Notes: generated by a model from the letters alone, not told the origin. A stretch of DNA of 64,000 bases from Phycisphaerales bacterium (GCA_016710275.1 JADJXS010000001.1:1-64000), one strand, 5' to 3'; shown: positions 34,635 through 44,860, counted from the first letter of the stretch. A program made the numbers and translations.

Positions 34635-36029
34635 ATGCCAATCACTATGACATCGCGGCAGAGAACACTTTTTGACCGGGACGACGTATCGACTACTTCA
34701 GAAGTCGAACTTCGTACCGTCATGCGGTTTCCCGCTTTCAAGAACATCTCAAATGGCGACTTATTCTCCCTGAGTCTAAGTAACAACACGTCGGCCTTGA
34801 CACACGGTATGCACCGGTTCGCTGCGAAATTCATTCCGCAGATCCCGGCGTGGGCGATAGAAGAGTTCGCAGAGAAGTCGTCCACCGTGCTGGACCCATT
34901 CTGCGGCTCCGGCACAACCCTTGTCGAGGCTTTGCATCGATGCAAGTCAGGCATCGGAATTGACTGTGACCCATTGGCTTGTTTGATTGCGGGATCGAAG
35001 ACTGCATCGGTTAGCCCTAAACGTATTCGCAGCCTCGCAGTCGCACTTGAAAGAGCCTGGACCGTGCCGGCGACGGAGCTTACTGACCCTATGCCCGGGA
35101 TTCGAGACTTCGGTCACTGGTTTTCAAAAGACGCTTGGGGCTGGCTACAATCACTCCGCGATTGCGTTCTCGCTCTTGAAGCGTCCGAGACTGAACGCCG
35201 GTTTTTTCTCACCGTGTTCAGTTCTATCGTCCGCTGGGTGTCAAATGCGGACGACCAAACCCAAAAAACATACGTCTCCGGGACGTTGAAGAAGTCGCCA
35301 CCGGCCGTCGTTCCAGTGTTTTGGAAGGCACTGCGAAAGGCCGAATCAGCTCTCGGTCAACTGCAAGAATGGCGGCTGCGGGATGCAGAAGCGAAAGTAA
35401 TGTGTGGCGATGCCGCAAACATCGACATTAAGCCGGAGTCGATAGATCTGGTTGTGACGAGTCCACCCTATCTCGATTCGGTGGACTACATGTACAATTT
35501 CATGTTGGAGTATTTCTGGCTCGGACCTTTATTGGGCGTGAAAGATAAGACGCAATTCAACGGAATGCGTCGCGGCGTAATCGGAGCGAAGAATCCTGCG
35601 TCGCGTGAAGTCCCCTTGCTGCCGGAAAGTTCTGCGGACTTGATTGCCGAGGAGGATGTTGCACCGGCTCGACTGCTCGCGACAAGAATGTATTGCCATA
35701 TGATGGGCCGTCACTTCGCATCAGTGGGGAGAGCCATGAAGCCGCAGGCTCGATATGTTCTTGTCGTTGGTAATAGTCAGTCACACGCCGGGGCGTTGCC
35801 GATACATGACATGCTAATCCGGCTGGCGGCTGACGCCGGTCTAAAGTTTGAACGTGCTTTCGCTTACCGTGTGCGGAGGCACTATATGAAATTTCCACGG
35901 AAAGGGCGTGGCGGCATAATTCTCATGGACTGGGTTATCGTACTTCGCCGTGCAAGTCGGCCCCAGGACTACCCGCCAAGATTACCAATCCCGAACGTGC
36001 AACTCGGCCATGACGAGGTAGCTCATTAA
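34635..36029 (+). CDS. DNA methyltransferase 2 of a McrBC-like R-M system
   Basis: 464 aa. MHRFAAKFIPQIPAWAIEEF near the N-terminus, SAM motif VLDPFCGSGTTLVEA near residue 90 and catalytic VTSPPYLDSVDYMYNFMLEY near 280. Same general type as methylase 1 but clearly a separate subfamily. ATG 34635 is chosen; TTG 34629 and ATG 34647 are in-frame alternatives. Two methylases side by side suggest an asymmetric recognition sequence with one enzyme per strand, as in LlaJI-type systems (inference). Confidence 0.8.
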   Translation: MPITMTSRQRTLFDRDDVSTTSEVELRTVMRFPAFKNISNGDLFSLSLSNNTSALTHGMHRFAAKFIPQIPAWAIEEFAEKSSTVLDPFCGSGTTLVEALHRCKSGIGIDCDPLACLIAGSKTASVSPKRIRSLAVALERAWTVPATELTDPMPGIRDFGHWFSKDAWGWLQSLRDCVLALEASETERRFFLTVFSSIVRWVSNADDQTQKTYVSGTLKKSPPAVVPVFWKALRKAESALGQLQEWRLRDAEAKVMCGDAANIDIKPESIDLVVTSPPYLDSVDYMYNFMLEYFWLGPLLGVKDKTQFNGMRRGVIGAKNPASREVPLLPESSADLIAEEDVAPARLLATRMYCHMMGRHFASVGRAMKPQARYVLVVGNSQSHAGALPIHDMLIRLAADAGLKFERAFAYRVRRHYMKFPRKGRGGIILMDWVIVLRRASRPQDYPPRLPIPNVQLGHDEVAH

Positions 36030-37068
36030 CTATGAGTACTCCGCCACTACAAACTCCGGACTTCTGGCGAGTAAATAGCTACGGATATCCCAATTATTTT
36101 AGCGACGATGTAAAGGCCCAGGAAGCATGGGCGACGTTTACTTCTTTCGTGGAACACCATGAGTCATCCTACGATGCACTCAAAAAGTACTGGGGCTCAA
36201 GCAAGGCACCCAGGCGACTCGACAGTCACGCGGTCGAAAGCTGGAAGGCGACCTTTGAAGAGTTCGGGCTGCTTTATGTCATTAGCCGTTCAGATAAAAT
36301 CACAATCACGCCGGGCGGATTTCAGTTGCTTGACGCGGCAACCCGGAACGACCGCGACGCGTTTGTCTGGACCGGGCTAAACCTTCTTTTTCGTTATCCA
36401 CTAAAGGGACCGCCACGCCGACGGCGAAACGCTGCCCACTCCGCTTCCGATGTGTTGCCGTACCGGTTTCTTTACGCCGCGATGCGTGATCTTGGCGACT
36501 ATTTTTGGTGGACCGAATTGGAAAGAGTGTTTTGCAGGGTGTTTCAGACAACGGAGGCCGTGCCAGCCGTTCAAATCGTTCGTGAGTGGCGGTCAGACGC
36601 CTCCAAGTATTCCGCGTATCCCCTTCCTGTCGCGGAAAAGAAAGGTGCCTTCTATAACTCGCTTAATCAGGTCGCGAACCACGCGGGCATGAATCACTTG
36701 ACGCTGCTTCAGGACAACGAAAGCGAGCACTATGGGGCATCAGAGAGCAAGCGACGACATTACATTGACAGACAGTTTCTCTCCCTCGTATCTGTAGCTC
36801 TTGGCGACACTCTATCGAAGGATTGTCGAACTGCGGCCCTATACGTTGAGCGGCTACCAACCGCTCCAAGTCATGAAGACGAAGTGGAGTATTTTACGTT
36901 CCTGGGAGCGAGTGTCCCGACCTTTGCGGCGGCATCAGGCGTCAGTTCACCGCAAGCGATTAGCGTTGCCGGGGATGTCGTGTTCGTGCTGTCAATGGGC
37001 GAGCATTGTCGGAGCGTCAGTGTCGCTTCCAACGAAAGAACAATCGAAGGTGCTTCCGCTGTCTTGTG

Positions 37069-37076
37069 CCAGGTAG
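37069..37076. repeat. IS21 target site duplication, left copy
   Basis: CCAGGTAG, repeated at 39718-39725 directly after the other end of the element. Confidence 0.9.
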
Positions 37077-37144
37077 TGTCACCGGGCAGGTTAAATGCAG
37101 CCAGAGGTGGGCGGGTCAAAACCAGCCAGTTTTTTGCATGATGC

Positions 37145-37940
37145 TCACTTCGCCACGGGTTCGCAAGCGGGTTCTGGTTTCTTCTTTTGAGTGGCCTCGG
37201 GTTTGGCGGCGTGGTCGCGGAGGCGGTAGCTGCGGCCGGTGATATTGATCACCTCGGCGTTGTGCAGGAAGCGGTCGAGGATAGCGGTCGCGGCCGGCAC
37301 GTCGCCGATCAGTTTGCCCCAGTCTTCCAGCGGGCGATTTGAGGTCATCATGGTGGCGCGGACCTGGTAGCGGCGCATGATGATCTCGAACAGGTACTCT
37401 CCTGAGCGTTTGGGGAGCTGCTTCATGCCCATGTCGTCGATGATGACCAGGCTCCGGGCCGCAGATAGCGGTCGAGGTTTTCTCGTGTCCGCTGACGGCT
37501 TCGTCGCCGAGGAAGTCGCGGACCAGATCGAAGATGGAGCGATAGAGCACGGTGGCGCCGGCCTTGATGACGGCGTGGCCGATGGCCTGGGCCAGGTGGC
37601 TCTTGCCGTGCCGGGCGGGCCGAGCAGCAGCACGTCGCGCTTCGCGGAGGAAGCGGCTTAGGGCCAGGTCGAAGATGATTTTCCGCTTGATCGACGGATT
37701 GAACTGCCAGTCGAAGTCTTCGAGCCGTTTTCTGCTCGCGGAAGCCGGCGGCCTTGGTGCGGCGGCCGATCAACCGGTCGTTGCGGACGAGTAACTCGTC
37801 CTGGAGCACAAGTTCCAGGAACTCGGCATGGCCGAGCCGGTTGCCGCTGGCCTCGGCCAATCGCACGTCCAGCGAATGGGCCAGGCCCGAGAGCGCAGGC
37901 GGGTCAGGGCGGTGCAGGGCGTCATTCATGGGAGGTCTCC
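37145..37940 (-). pseudogene. istB: istB: IS21 helper ATPase, frameshifted
   Basis: The pieces read MNDALHRPDPPALSGLAHSL at the N-terminus, LLLGPPGT for Walker A in another frame, LVIIDDMGMKQLPKRSGEYL for Walker B and MMTSNRPLEDWGKLIGD for the sensor region. At least two frameshifts separate them. IstB normally stimulates IstA transposition. Confidence 0.8.
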
Positions 37941-37979
37941 CCTGGTGCTCTCCGGAGGGGAAGAAGCCTTTCTGGTCTT

Positions 37980-39650
37980 TTTTCATGCGTGCGGCTCCTC
38001 GAAGGCGGAACGCACCAGCCGGCCGTAGTCCGACAAGGACCGGATCAGCGGGTGCTCGGTGATGAACTCGAATCGCTCCTGCTGGGGCGGCGCCTGGCGT
38101 TTGAGCAGATTGCGCAGGTCGCGCAGTCGCCAGGCGGCATGGGCGCGGGCGCTGGCGCAGGCCTGTTCCACCGCGCCGCTCGCGTGGCGCTGCGTCAGGC
38201 TGACCAGCCCCATGACGGCGCGCAGGGCGTGAATCCCGCGCGCGCCAGCAGCGTCTCGGCCCAGCGGCCGGCCTCGGGGCCGATGGCCTGCGCCTTCCGC
38301 AGCCACCAGACCGCGCCGCGCTCGAGGCCGCCGCGCTTCTCGGGCGCGATGTGCCGCTGATCGGTGGCGAAGCGGCCGGGCTCGCGTCGGGCGTGAATCG
38401 CGATCTGCTTGAACTGCGGATCGAAGAGCCGCACGACCTGGCTGTCCCAGCGGATCCAGACCTTGCGGCCGAGGAACTCGGGCGGCGCCGAGTAATAGGC
38501 TTTGGCGACTTCAACGTGGCCGTCGCGATTGACGATGCGTTGGCCTTCCTGGAAGCAGGGAAGCGCGTGGCCAGCAGCGGCCGCAGCGCCGGCCGCTCGA
38601 TCTGCTCGAAGACCCTGCCGACCTGCTGGCGCGTCGTGCCGTGGATGCGCGTGTCCGCGACGGCGGCTTCCCATTCGGCCAGATAGCGGTTCTGGTCGGC
38701 CAGGCTGTCAAAGGTCCGGCCTTTGAGCGCGTTCTCCTGCACGTAGTCAACGCCGCGCTCGACCTTGCCCTTGTGCCGCGGCGTGTACGGCCGGGTTGGC
38801 ACGATCACCGTGCCGCAGTGCTCGGCGAAGGCCTGGAGCTTGGGATTCGCCGGGTCGAACCAGTCGGCCTTGGTCACCGCGGCCTTCAGGTTGTCGATCA
38901 CCAGCATCCGCGGCACGCCGCCGAAGTGCTGAAAGGCGTTCTCCAGACAGCGGATGAAGTTGTCGGTCGTCTGGCGCTCGACGACTTCGCTGTACCCCTG
39001 CGCGAATGGCTCAGCACCACCCGCAGTACGTGCGGGCGGCGGTAAGCGCCGCCGGCCGCGCGCGATCCCGAGGATGCGTCGCCCTTCAACCCCGGCTCGG
39101 CCGCCAGGACCAGCGCCGCGGCCGAAGTCCACCTGCGCTTCCTCGCCCGCAGCGCACTCCATCCGCCGGAACGGCGGGCGCGGCTCCCTGCAGCCGCTTA
39201 AGCAGAAACGCTTGACGCTGTCGTACCCGCCGGAAAAAGCGTGCTCGGCCTTCAAGTCCTGCCAGATGCGCTGGGCCGACAACCCGCTCCAGCCACGCGC
39301 CGATCACTTCTCGCAGCGGCGCGGCAGCGGCTGGCCGGCCCTGACCCGGCGGGCGGGTTCGGCTGGTTTTGACCTCCCGATGCACCGCCCGACCCGGTGG
39401 GCGGGTTTGGCTGGTCTTGATCGTCCGGCGGACCGGTGGGCAGGTTCGGCTGGTTTTGCTCAACCGCCCGCGCCGCCTGAACATAGCGGGCTACCGTGCC
39501 GCGATCTACGCCCAGCACCTCGCAATCCGCCGCTGCGACCAGCCCGCCGCGTGCAACGTCTGAATGGAATGAACCTTCGCCATCTTGAGCCGATTCGCCA
39601 TCCGTAGCTCCTCTGGCCAGACTCCTGGCCAAGAAAGCTGTGACGACAAA
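37980..39650 (-). pseudogene. istA: istA: IS21 transposase, frameshifted
   Basis: Recognisable in pieces: MSAQRIWQDLKAEHAFSGGY (HTH region), EEAQVDFGRGA, NFIRCLENAFQHFGGVPRML, VIDNLKAAVTKAD (catalytic Asp region), RPYTPRHKGKVERGVDYVQE (catalytic Glu). The C-terminal part (AYYSAPPEFLGRKVWIRWDS) is in other frames, with the N-terminus disrupted as well. Confidence 0.8.
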
Positions 39651-39717
39651 TCGCCTGCTCCTCAAGTGGCTGCTTTTGACCCGCCCACAAATGGCTGCTT
39701 TTGCCCGCCCGCTGACA

Positions 39718-39725
39718 CCAGGTAG
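39718..39725. repeat. IS21 target site duplication, right copy
   Basis: CCAGGTAG, identical to 37069-37076. Confidence 0.9.
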
Positions 39726-39881
39726 CCCGCAATCACCGGGTGATCTTGTCTGACGACCTCACGTGGACGTACCTTGTGGTGGGAAAGTCTCTCACATCGG
39801 CCAATGCTGTTCGTCTTGTACTTCGCCGAGCGAGACCCATTACGAACGTAGATCCCATTCACCAAGTGCTCGGGAGGAATC

Positions 39882-41117
39882 ATGGCTGATGTGACCGAAG
39901 AAACGCTTATCGAGCAAGGTGCGATTCCACCCACTGACTTCCACAGCAGTATCGAGCGTATTCGCGAGATATCTCAGTACGATCTTGAGGTCCCGGCTGA
40001 ATTTCCGCAACACCTCAAACGATCAGCGAGCGACTTGCTTGTAGATGAAGATACGTTGAAAGCAGCGGCCGCTGCTTTGCGTGTCGGCCACGTCATCCTC
40101 CAGGGTCCGCCGGGTACAGGCAAATCCAGCCTCGCACGCGCCCTTTGTCAGGCATTTAATGTTTCAGTATTTCCGGTCACAGCCCACGAAGACTGGACGG
40201 TATTTGACGTCGTGGGGCGCGTTGAACTGAGATTACACGGCGACCGAAAAGAAGAGATCGTCCCTGTTAACGGCTACTTCACAGAATCCGTAATCCGCTG
40301 TGCAAACGCTACCGTGCGTCATTTTGATGAGCCGCAGGAGCCACAGGCCGAATGGCTTCTGATCGACGAGCTAAATCGAGCACATATCGACCGGGCCTTT
40401 GGTGAGTTGTTTACAGTGCTGGGCACTGACGCCGCACTTCCGGTAACACTACCGCACCAGCGAGAGGGCAACCGGAACTTGGTGGTGCCTGGACGTTTTC
40501 GGATCGTCGCGACTCTGAATTCGTTCGACCGACAGTTCGTCAACAATCTGAGCCACGCGATTAGGCGGCGATTTACGTTCATCACGGTAACGATCCCCGA
40601 CAAGCGACCTAATGGCACAGAATGGACACCGTCAGCCGGTTCCAATTGCATGGCGAACCGGGAATTTCAGACCGTCATCAAGAGAGCGGCGGCACGTGTC
40701 GCGACCCGTGTAACCTCCATCGAACCGGCCCGTAAAGCCACTGAAGAAGCTACCATCCTTCAACGGCTCAGCGGTCCGTTACTTCCCTGCGTTCGGTCGC
40801 TTTTCGATTTGGTTGAACGTGTCCGATACGCGACTTCCGAGGACCGCATTCCGCACTTGCCAATAGGAACTGCTCAACTCATCGACACCGTAGAGCTATT
40901 CATGTTTCGCGTCCTCCAAGATTCGGTCTCAAATGACGACGCAACCGCCATCATTGATTGGGCAGCATCGATTAAATTGGCCCCATTATTTGACTCCGAC
41001 GTGGTCGCACCCGAGGCCATGAAGGAACTTGCAACGACGGTGGCGTCTCCGTTCAATCGAGCGACCCGCCGCGAACTGCTCGGTATCGTTGCTGCGGGGG
41101 AGCATTTTGTCGAATAG
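39882..41117 (+). CDS. McrB/MoxR-like AAA+ ATPase of the R-M operon
   Basis: 411 aa. Walker A ILQGPPGTGKSSLARAL near residue 70, Walker B EWLLIDELNRAHIDRAFGEL near 160 and a sensor/arginine region RFRIVATLNSFDRQFVNNLS. The ID-E-NRA-ID--FGEL pattern is the McrB signature. McrB-type rings translocate DNA and drive cleavage by McrC. ATG at 39882 with GGGAGGAATC upstream, inside the end of the split gene; the IS21 insertion may reduce its expression. The next gene encodes the McrC-like nuclease. Confidence 0.85.
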   Translation: MADVTEETLIEQGAIPPTDFHSSIERIREISQYDLEVPAEFPQHLKRSASDLLVDEDTLKAAAAALRVGHVILQGPPGTGKSSLARALCQAFNVSVFPVTAHEDWTVFDVVGRVELRLHGDRKEEIVPVNGYFTESVIRCANATVRHFDEPQEPQAEWLLIDELNRAHIDRAFGELFTVLGTDAALPVTLPHQREGNRNLVVPGRFRIVATLNSFDRQFVNNLSHAIRRRFTFITVTIPDKRPNGTEWTPSAGSNCMANREFQTVIKRAAARVATRVTSIEPARKATEEATILQRLSGPLLPCVRSLFDLVERVRYATSEDRIPHLPIGTAQLIDTVELFMFRVLQDSVSNDDATAIIDWAASIKLAPLFDSDVVAPEAMKELATTVASPFNRATRRELLGIVAAGEHFVE

Positions 41118-42390
41118 GACCGAGCCAACACGCCGATTCATTCGCGAGGCGTTGCCTCTCGTATCTTCATTTCTGTATTCAGAACAGGTTGAGCTGGATT
41201 CTGAGAATGTGCCAGCCGCCCAATATCCTGACGAGTATCAGCAATTCGCTAAGACGCTCACGTTTCGGCACGCACTTGCCTGCGGTTTGCTTTTGCGGCC
41301 GATTCTCGCGGCGATAGAGCGTGGCGTTTCTCATGCCTCTCGCACTGTGCGAACGGATACGAAGGGCGTTATTCGCGGACAGTTAGACATTCCGCTGTAC
41401 TTGAACCGTCGTATGAGTAACTTGTCCTGGCCCCGCACGTTCCCTGTATTGATTACGAAGGAATCTCCCGGAACGCCTGAGAATCAGTTAGTAGTATGCG
41501 CTTTACGGGGTCTTGCACGCCGCCTACGAGCTTCGGAAATGCCAGAAGGAACTGCGGAGCGAGTTCATTCGCGTTCACTGCTTCGGTGGACTCGCGAAAA
41601 GCTACACTCGGCTCCTTGGTCTGAAGTCGTTCCCGCTCGCAGTATCTCGTTATTGCAGCGGGAGACCGAGTATCGCGTGAGAAAGCGGCAAACTGGAAAT
41701 GATGTTGCTTATTCTCGGATTATAGACTGGTTTGCTCATTGGAACTATGACGCCTCTAAAATAGAGCCGGACCAGTTCACAGACCTGACAGATTTATTTC
41801 TTGCCTTCCCACCGGGCGAGTTCTTTGAAGACCGTGTATTCGAGATTTGGTGCCTTCAACAGGTACTCGATGCGTTCGTGCGGTGCGGAGCGATTATCCA
41901 GGATGGTCCGTGTCCTCTATCCCAACGCGGTCGCCGGGCAATCGCCAAGCTGTCTTACCGAGAGCATGACATTGAGATATGGTTCCAGCGGGCGTTTTCG
42001 TCTGAGTTGGCGAAATGGCGATATTTGGAAACGGGAAAGCCACTCGCGGGAATTCCTGACATCACTGTCACCGCCAACGGGCGACGACTCATCATTGATG
42101 CGAAGAGGCGTGAAGTGGTGACCAATACTCGGTCCGAGGAGACATATAAGATGCTCGGATATTGCGAGAATTATCACGCACTCTTTCCGGCCGGTACATT
42201 CCGTGCGGCCTTGTGTTTTCTTTCTCCGAACGAGTTGTTTACCGAACTTGTAACCGACGATGGCGACAACGTCGTGATGGTTGGTGCACATCCCCACGAT
42301 CCGGCTGTGTGTGCATTCGGAGGGAGAATCGATGCTGTCCTTACGCAGTGGCTCGATAATGTTATGCCGCGTCAAATAACGATTCAGTGA
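41107..42390 (+). CDS. McrC-like PD-(D/E)XK nuclease of the R-M operon
   Basis: 427 aa from a TTG at 41107 placed 6 bases after GGGGGAG and overlapping the ATPase stop. The C-terminal nuclease core has PDITVTANGRRLIIDAKRRE, a clear D-x(n)-D-x-K site, preceded by EFFEDRVFEIWCLQQVLDAF. N-terminal residues (FRHALACGLLLRPILAAIER, TKGVIRGQLDIPLYLNRR, TPENQLVVCALRGLARRLRA) match the McrC/DUF2357-like layout. It would cut DNA together with the McrB-like ring. The 3' end overlaps protein B, encoded on the other strand, by 29 bases. Confidence 0.8.
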   Translation: MSNRTEPTRRFIREALPLVSSFLYSEQVELDSENVPAAQYPDEYQQFAKTLTFRHALACGLLLRPILAAIERGVSHASRTVRTDTKGVIRGQLDIPLYLNRRMSNLSWPRTFPVLITKESPGTPENQLVVCALRGLARRLRASEMPEGTAERVHSRSLLRWTREKLHSAPWSEVVPARSISLLQRETEYRVRKRQTGNDVAYSRIIDWFAHWNYDASKIEPDQFTDLTDLFLAFPPGEFFEDRVFEIWCLQQVLDAFVRCGAIIQDGPCPLSQRGRRAIAKLSYREHDIEIWFQRAFSSELAKWRYLETGKPLAGIPDITVTANGRRLIIDAKRREVVTNTRSEETYKMLGYCENYHALFPAGTFRAALCFLSPNELFTELVTDDGDNVVMVGAHPHDPAVCAFGGRIDAVLTQWLDNVMPRQITIQ

Positions 42391-43021
42391 TGGAATGTGG
42401 CTGCAAGAAGCTATGAACAACTCGCCGACGCAGCCGAAGCGCCGAGATCGGCACCGGCTCAAATCCCGCTGTCTCGCGCACTCGGTTTACCCCCCTCCAA
42501 ATGTTGAGCAATTGACGCCTAACCGGGGCGTATCGCTCGAATCGAACTGCCCCGAATACGGCTGTCAGATTCTCCACCGACCGGTGCGGAGCAAGGCCGA
42601 CGAGATACTCCTTGAGCTTGCGATATTCGTCGGGGTGAATCCGCACAGACGGATGGAGTCTTCCATCGACTCCCCGCTTGAGCGAAATGCTGTAACCGGC
42701 GAACCGAATCGCGTCGCGGCGAGCATCTCGAAAGTTCGGCTCTTCGATGAAGAACCGATGCTCGCCGTGCGTCGCGAGCAGGATGAAGAAGCGACCATGC
42801 CGCAGGTAGTGCATGTTCGCTAGGCCCGCCTTTTTCCGGCGTGCCCTTGCCCACCGTGAGATGCCGATGCCGTAGCGAGCGATGAGCTTCGCATCGACTG
42901 TCGCCGGGTCTTTTGTTGCCGGCATCTCGCCGACAACATAGAAGCAGTACCCGTGCCCCAGGTAGGACACGGCTAGCTGCTGGACGAATCCGGCTTCCGT
43001 CGCCGCCTCACTTCGATACAT
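42362..43021 (-). CDS. Protein B: conserved basic protein paired with large ncRNA B
   Basis: 219 aa. The ATG at 43021 (MYRSEAATEAGFVQQLAVSY) is chosen over one 7 codons earlier because it has GGAG 8 bases upstream and aligns with protein A's start. It shares the blocks listed for protein A and adds a C-terminal 70 residues (FERYAPVRRQLLNIWRGVNR, PVPISALRLRRRVV) that look helical and basic. No signal peptide, membrane segment or known catalytic motif. RNA B lies upstream on the same strand. A perfect 9-bp hairpin (GGAGAATGT/ACATTCTCC at 43058-43083) sits in its leader. Confidence 0.8.
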   Translation of the reverse strand: MYRSEAATEAGFVQQLAVSYLGHGYCFYVVGEMPATKDPATVDAKLIARYGIGISRWARARRKKAGLANMHYLRHGRFFILLATHGEHRFFIEEPNFRDARRDAIRFAGYSISLKRGVDGRLHPSVRIHPDEYRKLKEYLVGLAPHRSVENLTAVFGAVRFERYAPVRRQLLNIWRGVNRVRETAGFEPVPISALRLRRRVVHSFLQPHSITESLFDAA

Positions 43022-43083
43022 CGCTCGCTCCGATTCGCTCATCCGTGAGCGAAGATTGGAGAATGTTCAAGGGCACATTCTCC

Positions 43084-43199
43084 CAAAGCCCTGCTAGACG
43101 CTCCTTCGTCAAAGCCTTTGACGGCATGGGCAGCCCGACTCGCATCCATGCGGCCGGGCGGCTCCGCCATGAAACCTCGCTCGAAACCTCTTTAGGTCA
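43084..43199 (-). other. Leader between RNA B and protein B
   Basis: 116 bases, no gene. Contains the pairing GGCCGGGCGGC / GCCGCCCGGCC-like segment near 43151. Joins RNA B to the protein gene without a visible terminator. Confidence 0.4.
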
Positions 43200-44480
43200 C
43201 GTTGTTACCTTCCTTTCTTTGTTTCTCGCTCGGCCTATGGGCGGCGGAGCCATCTGTTTTCCACAGTTGGCCCCGCCGCAATACATAGGCGTTGCGGTTA
43301 AAACCGCGACGACGTTCACTCGGTACACTCCGAGTGTCCGTCGTCATTCCGCCGTCAGAAGACGCCTCACGTCCCCGTGAAGCCTCTTATGACCGCAGCA
43401 CCTTTCCTTCCAGGAAACCCGGCTCTAGCGATTCCTCGCTAGTCCGAACGTCAGAACTTGATGGATATAAACCCGTCACCGCTTTCGTTGTCGCTTATGT
43501 GCCCGGCACCACCCGTTAGCACGCGAACGGAGCACCACTGCCTTGCAGTGCTCTCGCAGGACTCCCGTCCTCTTCTACTTGCGGCACTCTCCCGGACTAC
43601 GGCGATTGAAACACCTGTCTGACATGACAGGCACCGACCAACCACGGTCGGAAGCCACAGCCCTTCCCCGGTTATCGTGAATCGTCGCAAGATCAGTCAC
43701 GTCGCTAGAAGCATTGAGCTTCAGCGAAGCACGCTATGTACGCGGCTCCCGCCACGTCACAGTTTCCGGCTCGCTTGGAGCGAGCCGATTTCAGGGGGTA
43801 GAAAACAGAAGCCTCCCCTTACCCGTGCATGCTTCGCGTTCGCGGTTCGGCACCGTCTCTGATCTCGCTTACCAGCAAGGGCTTGACGCCCCTTTCATCG
43901 TTGAGCTTTTCGTCGCGGGCTTTTTCGGCCCGACGCCGAACGGAGTCATTCCGTCCGGTTCCAGGTGTCACCACCTTGGAAACTCCCGACGCTGGCATAC
44001 GTTGAACGAGCCTAACGGGACTTGCACCCGAATTGCCCGAAGGCTTTGGCCCGGACCCCGTTGGAGGATTTGCACCGACTTCAATTCACGCGGCCTCGAC
44101 ATGGGGGAGATGATTGTCGAGGTATGTCCCGGTCGCCCCTCTTCCGAACGAGGGGCAAGACCGCTATGGGATAGAACAGCAGGATTACTCCGAAACGGGA
44201 TTACTCTGCTGAGCCTCCCTCGAACGTGGCGAGCCACTCTCGTGGCACCACGCTCTACGGGTCGCGTGCATGACGGTTGGTTAGACCGTCCCCTTAGCTC
44301 GGTTGGTGGCCGAATTTACCGGGTGCTCGCGACCATCAAGTTGACGTTAGGCACGCGTTTCGCGTGTCCGACAACAACGAGACTTGCGTCTCGCACCTTC
44401 CAGGATGCCATAAGGGCAAAACGTAATCACGTTTTTCTCGCGTCGGGATGAGCGACGCGTTCGCGGCATCCACGCAGGCC
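43200..44480 (-). ncRNA. Large structured non-coding RNA B (homologue of RNA A)
   Basis: About 1.3 kb without a plausible protein gene. Aligns with RNA A from about 44400 down to 43480. Covarying hairpins: CCAC/GTGG at 44234-44245 inside CGTGG/CCACG at 44225-44252, GACGG/CCGTC at 44272-44290, TCGG/CCGA at 44299-44313, AGGAC/GTCCT at 43558-43571, CCTGTC/GACAGG at 43614-43631, CCGACC/GGTCGG at 43634-43651. On the minus strand loops are GAGA and GGGA (GNRA). The 3' part has further strong stems, such as CACTCGG/CCGAGTG near 43318-43337, and a long stem with a GGAAA loop near 43243-43277. Ends are approximate; structured sequence may extend to 44640. Confidence 0.75.
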
Positions 44481-44653
44481 CCTTACCCGCGTGTACTTGC
44501 TCGAAATGAATGGTGGATCTCGCGGCCGACCGCTTCACTCTCCGGCCGACCATGCTCGGGAACCATCGTTCCAAGTTTCCCGAACCCTCCTTCCTTCCTC
44601 CCCTCCACGAAAAAATTTCCAAGAATTTTCGCGAGGCTGGCATTCTTCGCTTA

Positions 44654-44687
44654 GCTCTACTTAAGCGGGTGAACGTGCTCTACTTGG
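44654..44687. repeat. Pair of arm-type sites, right end of the 26.4-kb element
   Basis: GCTCTACTTAAG (44654-44665) and GCTCTACTTGG (44677-44687), 23 bases apart and about 90 bases left of the attachment repeat. The same motif pair is at the element's left end (18501-18535). Confidence 0.7.
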
Positions 44688-44773
44688 GGTAATCGATGAT
44701 CCCGACGAGTTCTCAAAATCCGCGTTTTCAGGCCAGAAATGCGGTTTTTCGGAAGGGTATGTAGCGTCCCGTC

Positions 44774-44825
<52 letters not shown>

Positions 44826-44860
44826 CTACTACATTTTCGAGTCCGATTTTACTACAATTT
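44826..44860. repeat. Pair of arm-type sites, left end of the third element
   Basis: CTACTACATTT (from 44826) and TTACTACAATTT (from 44849) have the TACTAC core spaced 23 bases apart, directly right of the attachment repeat. Same geometry as at 18501-18535 but a different motif, fitting a different integrase. Confidence 0.55.

Larger units (their letters stand above)
37077..39717 (-). mobile_element. IS21-family insertion sequence, decayed
   Basis: 2641 bp. Ends are TGTCACCGGGCAGG (left) and, on the other strand, TGTCAGCGGGCGGG (right), with similarity continuing about 50 bases (both contain GTGGGCGGGTCAAAA-CAGCCA). An 8-bp duplication flanks it. Contains istA then istB on the minus strand, both with several frameshifts, so it is probably immobile now. 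The exact target duplication shows it inserted in an intact R-M gene. A second, more truncated IS21 lies at 45.6 kb. Confidence 0.9.
36032..39889 (+). pseudogene. Unknown R-M operon gene, split by an IS21 insertion
   Basis: The gene starts at the ATG at 36032 and is cut at 37076 by IS21. Removing the element and one copy of the 8-bp CCAGGTAG duplication rejoins the frame perfectly (LCQV then ARNHRVILSDD) and it ends at 39889, overlapping the ATPase start by 8 bases. The intact protein would be 402 aa. N-terminal WATFTSFVEHHESSYDALKK and a segment like a winged helix (FEEFGLLYVISRSDKITITP) suggest DNA binding. Not recognised; by position, a specificity or accessory subunit of the restriction system. 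Confidence 0.85.

Noticed and set aside
43200..44480. Group II or group I intron
   Set aside because: No reverse transcriptase or homing endonuclease, no recognisable domain V, and the adjacent protein is not an intron protein. A known giant RNA class could not be excluded without a covariance search.
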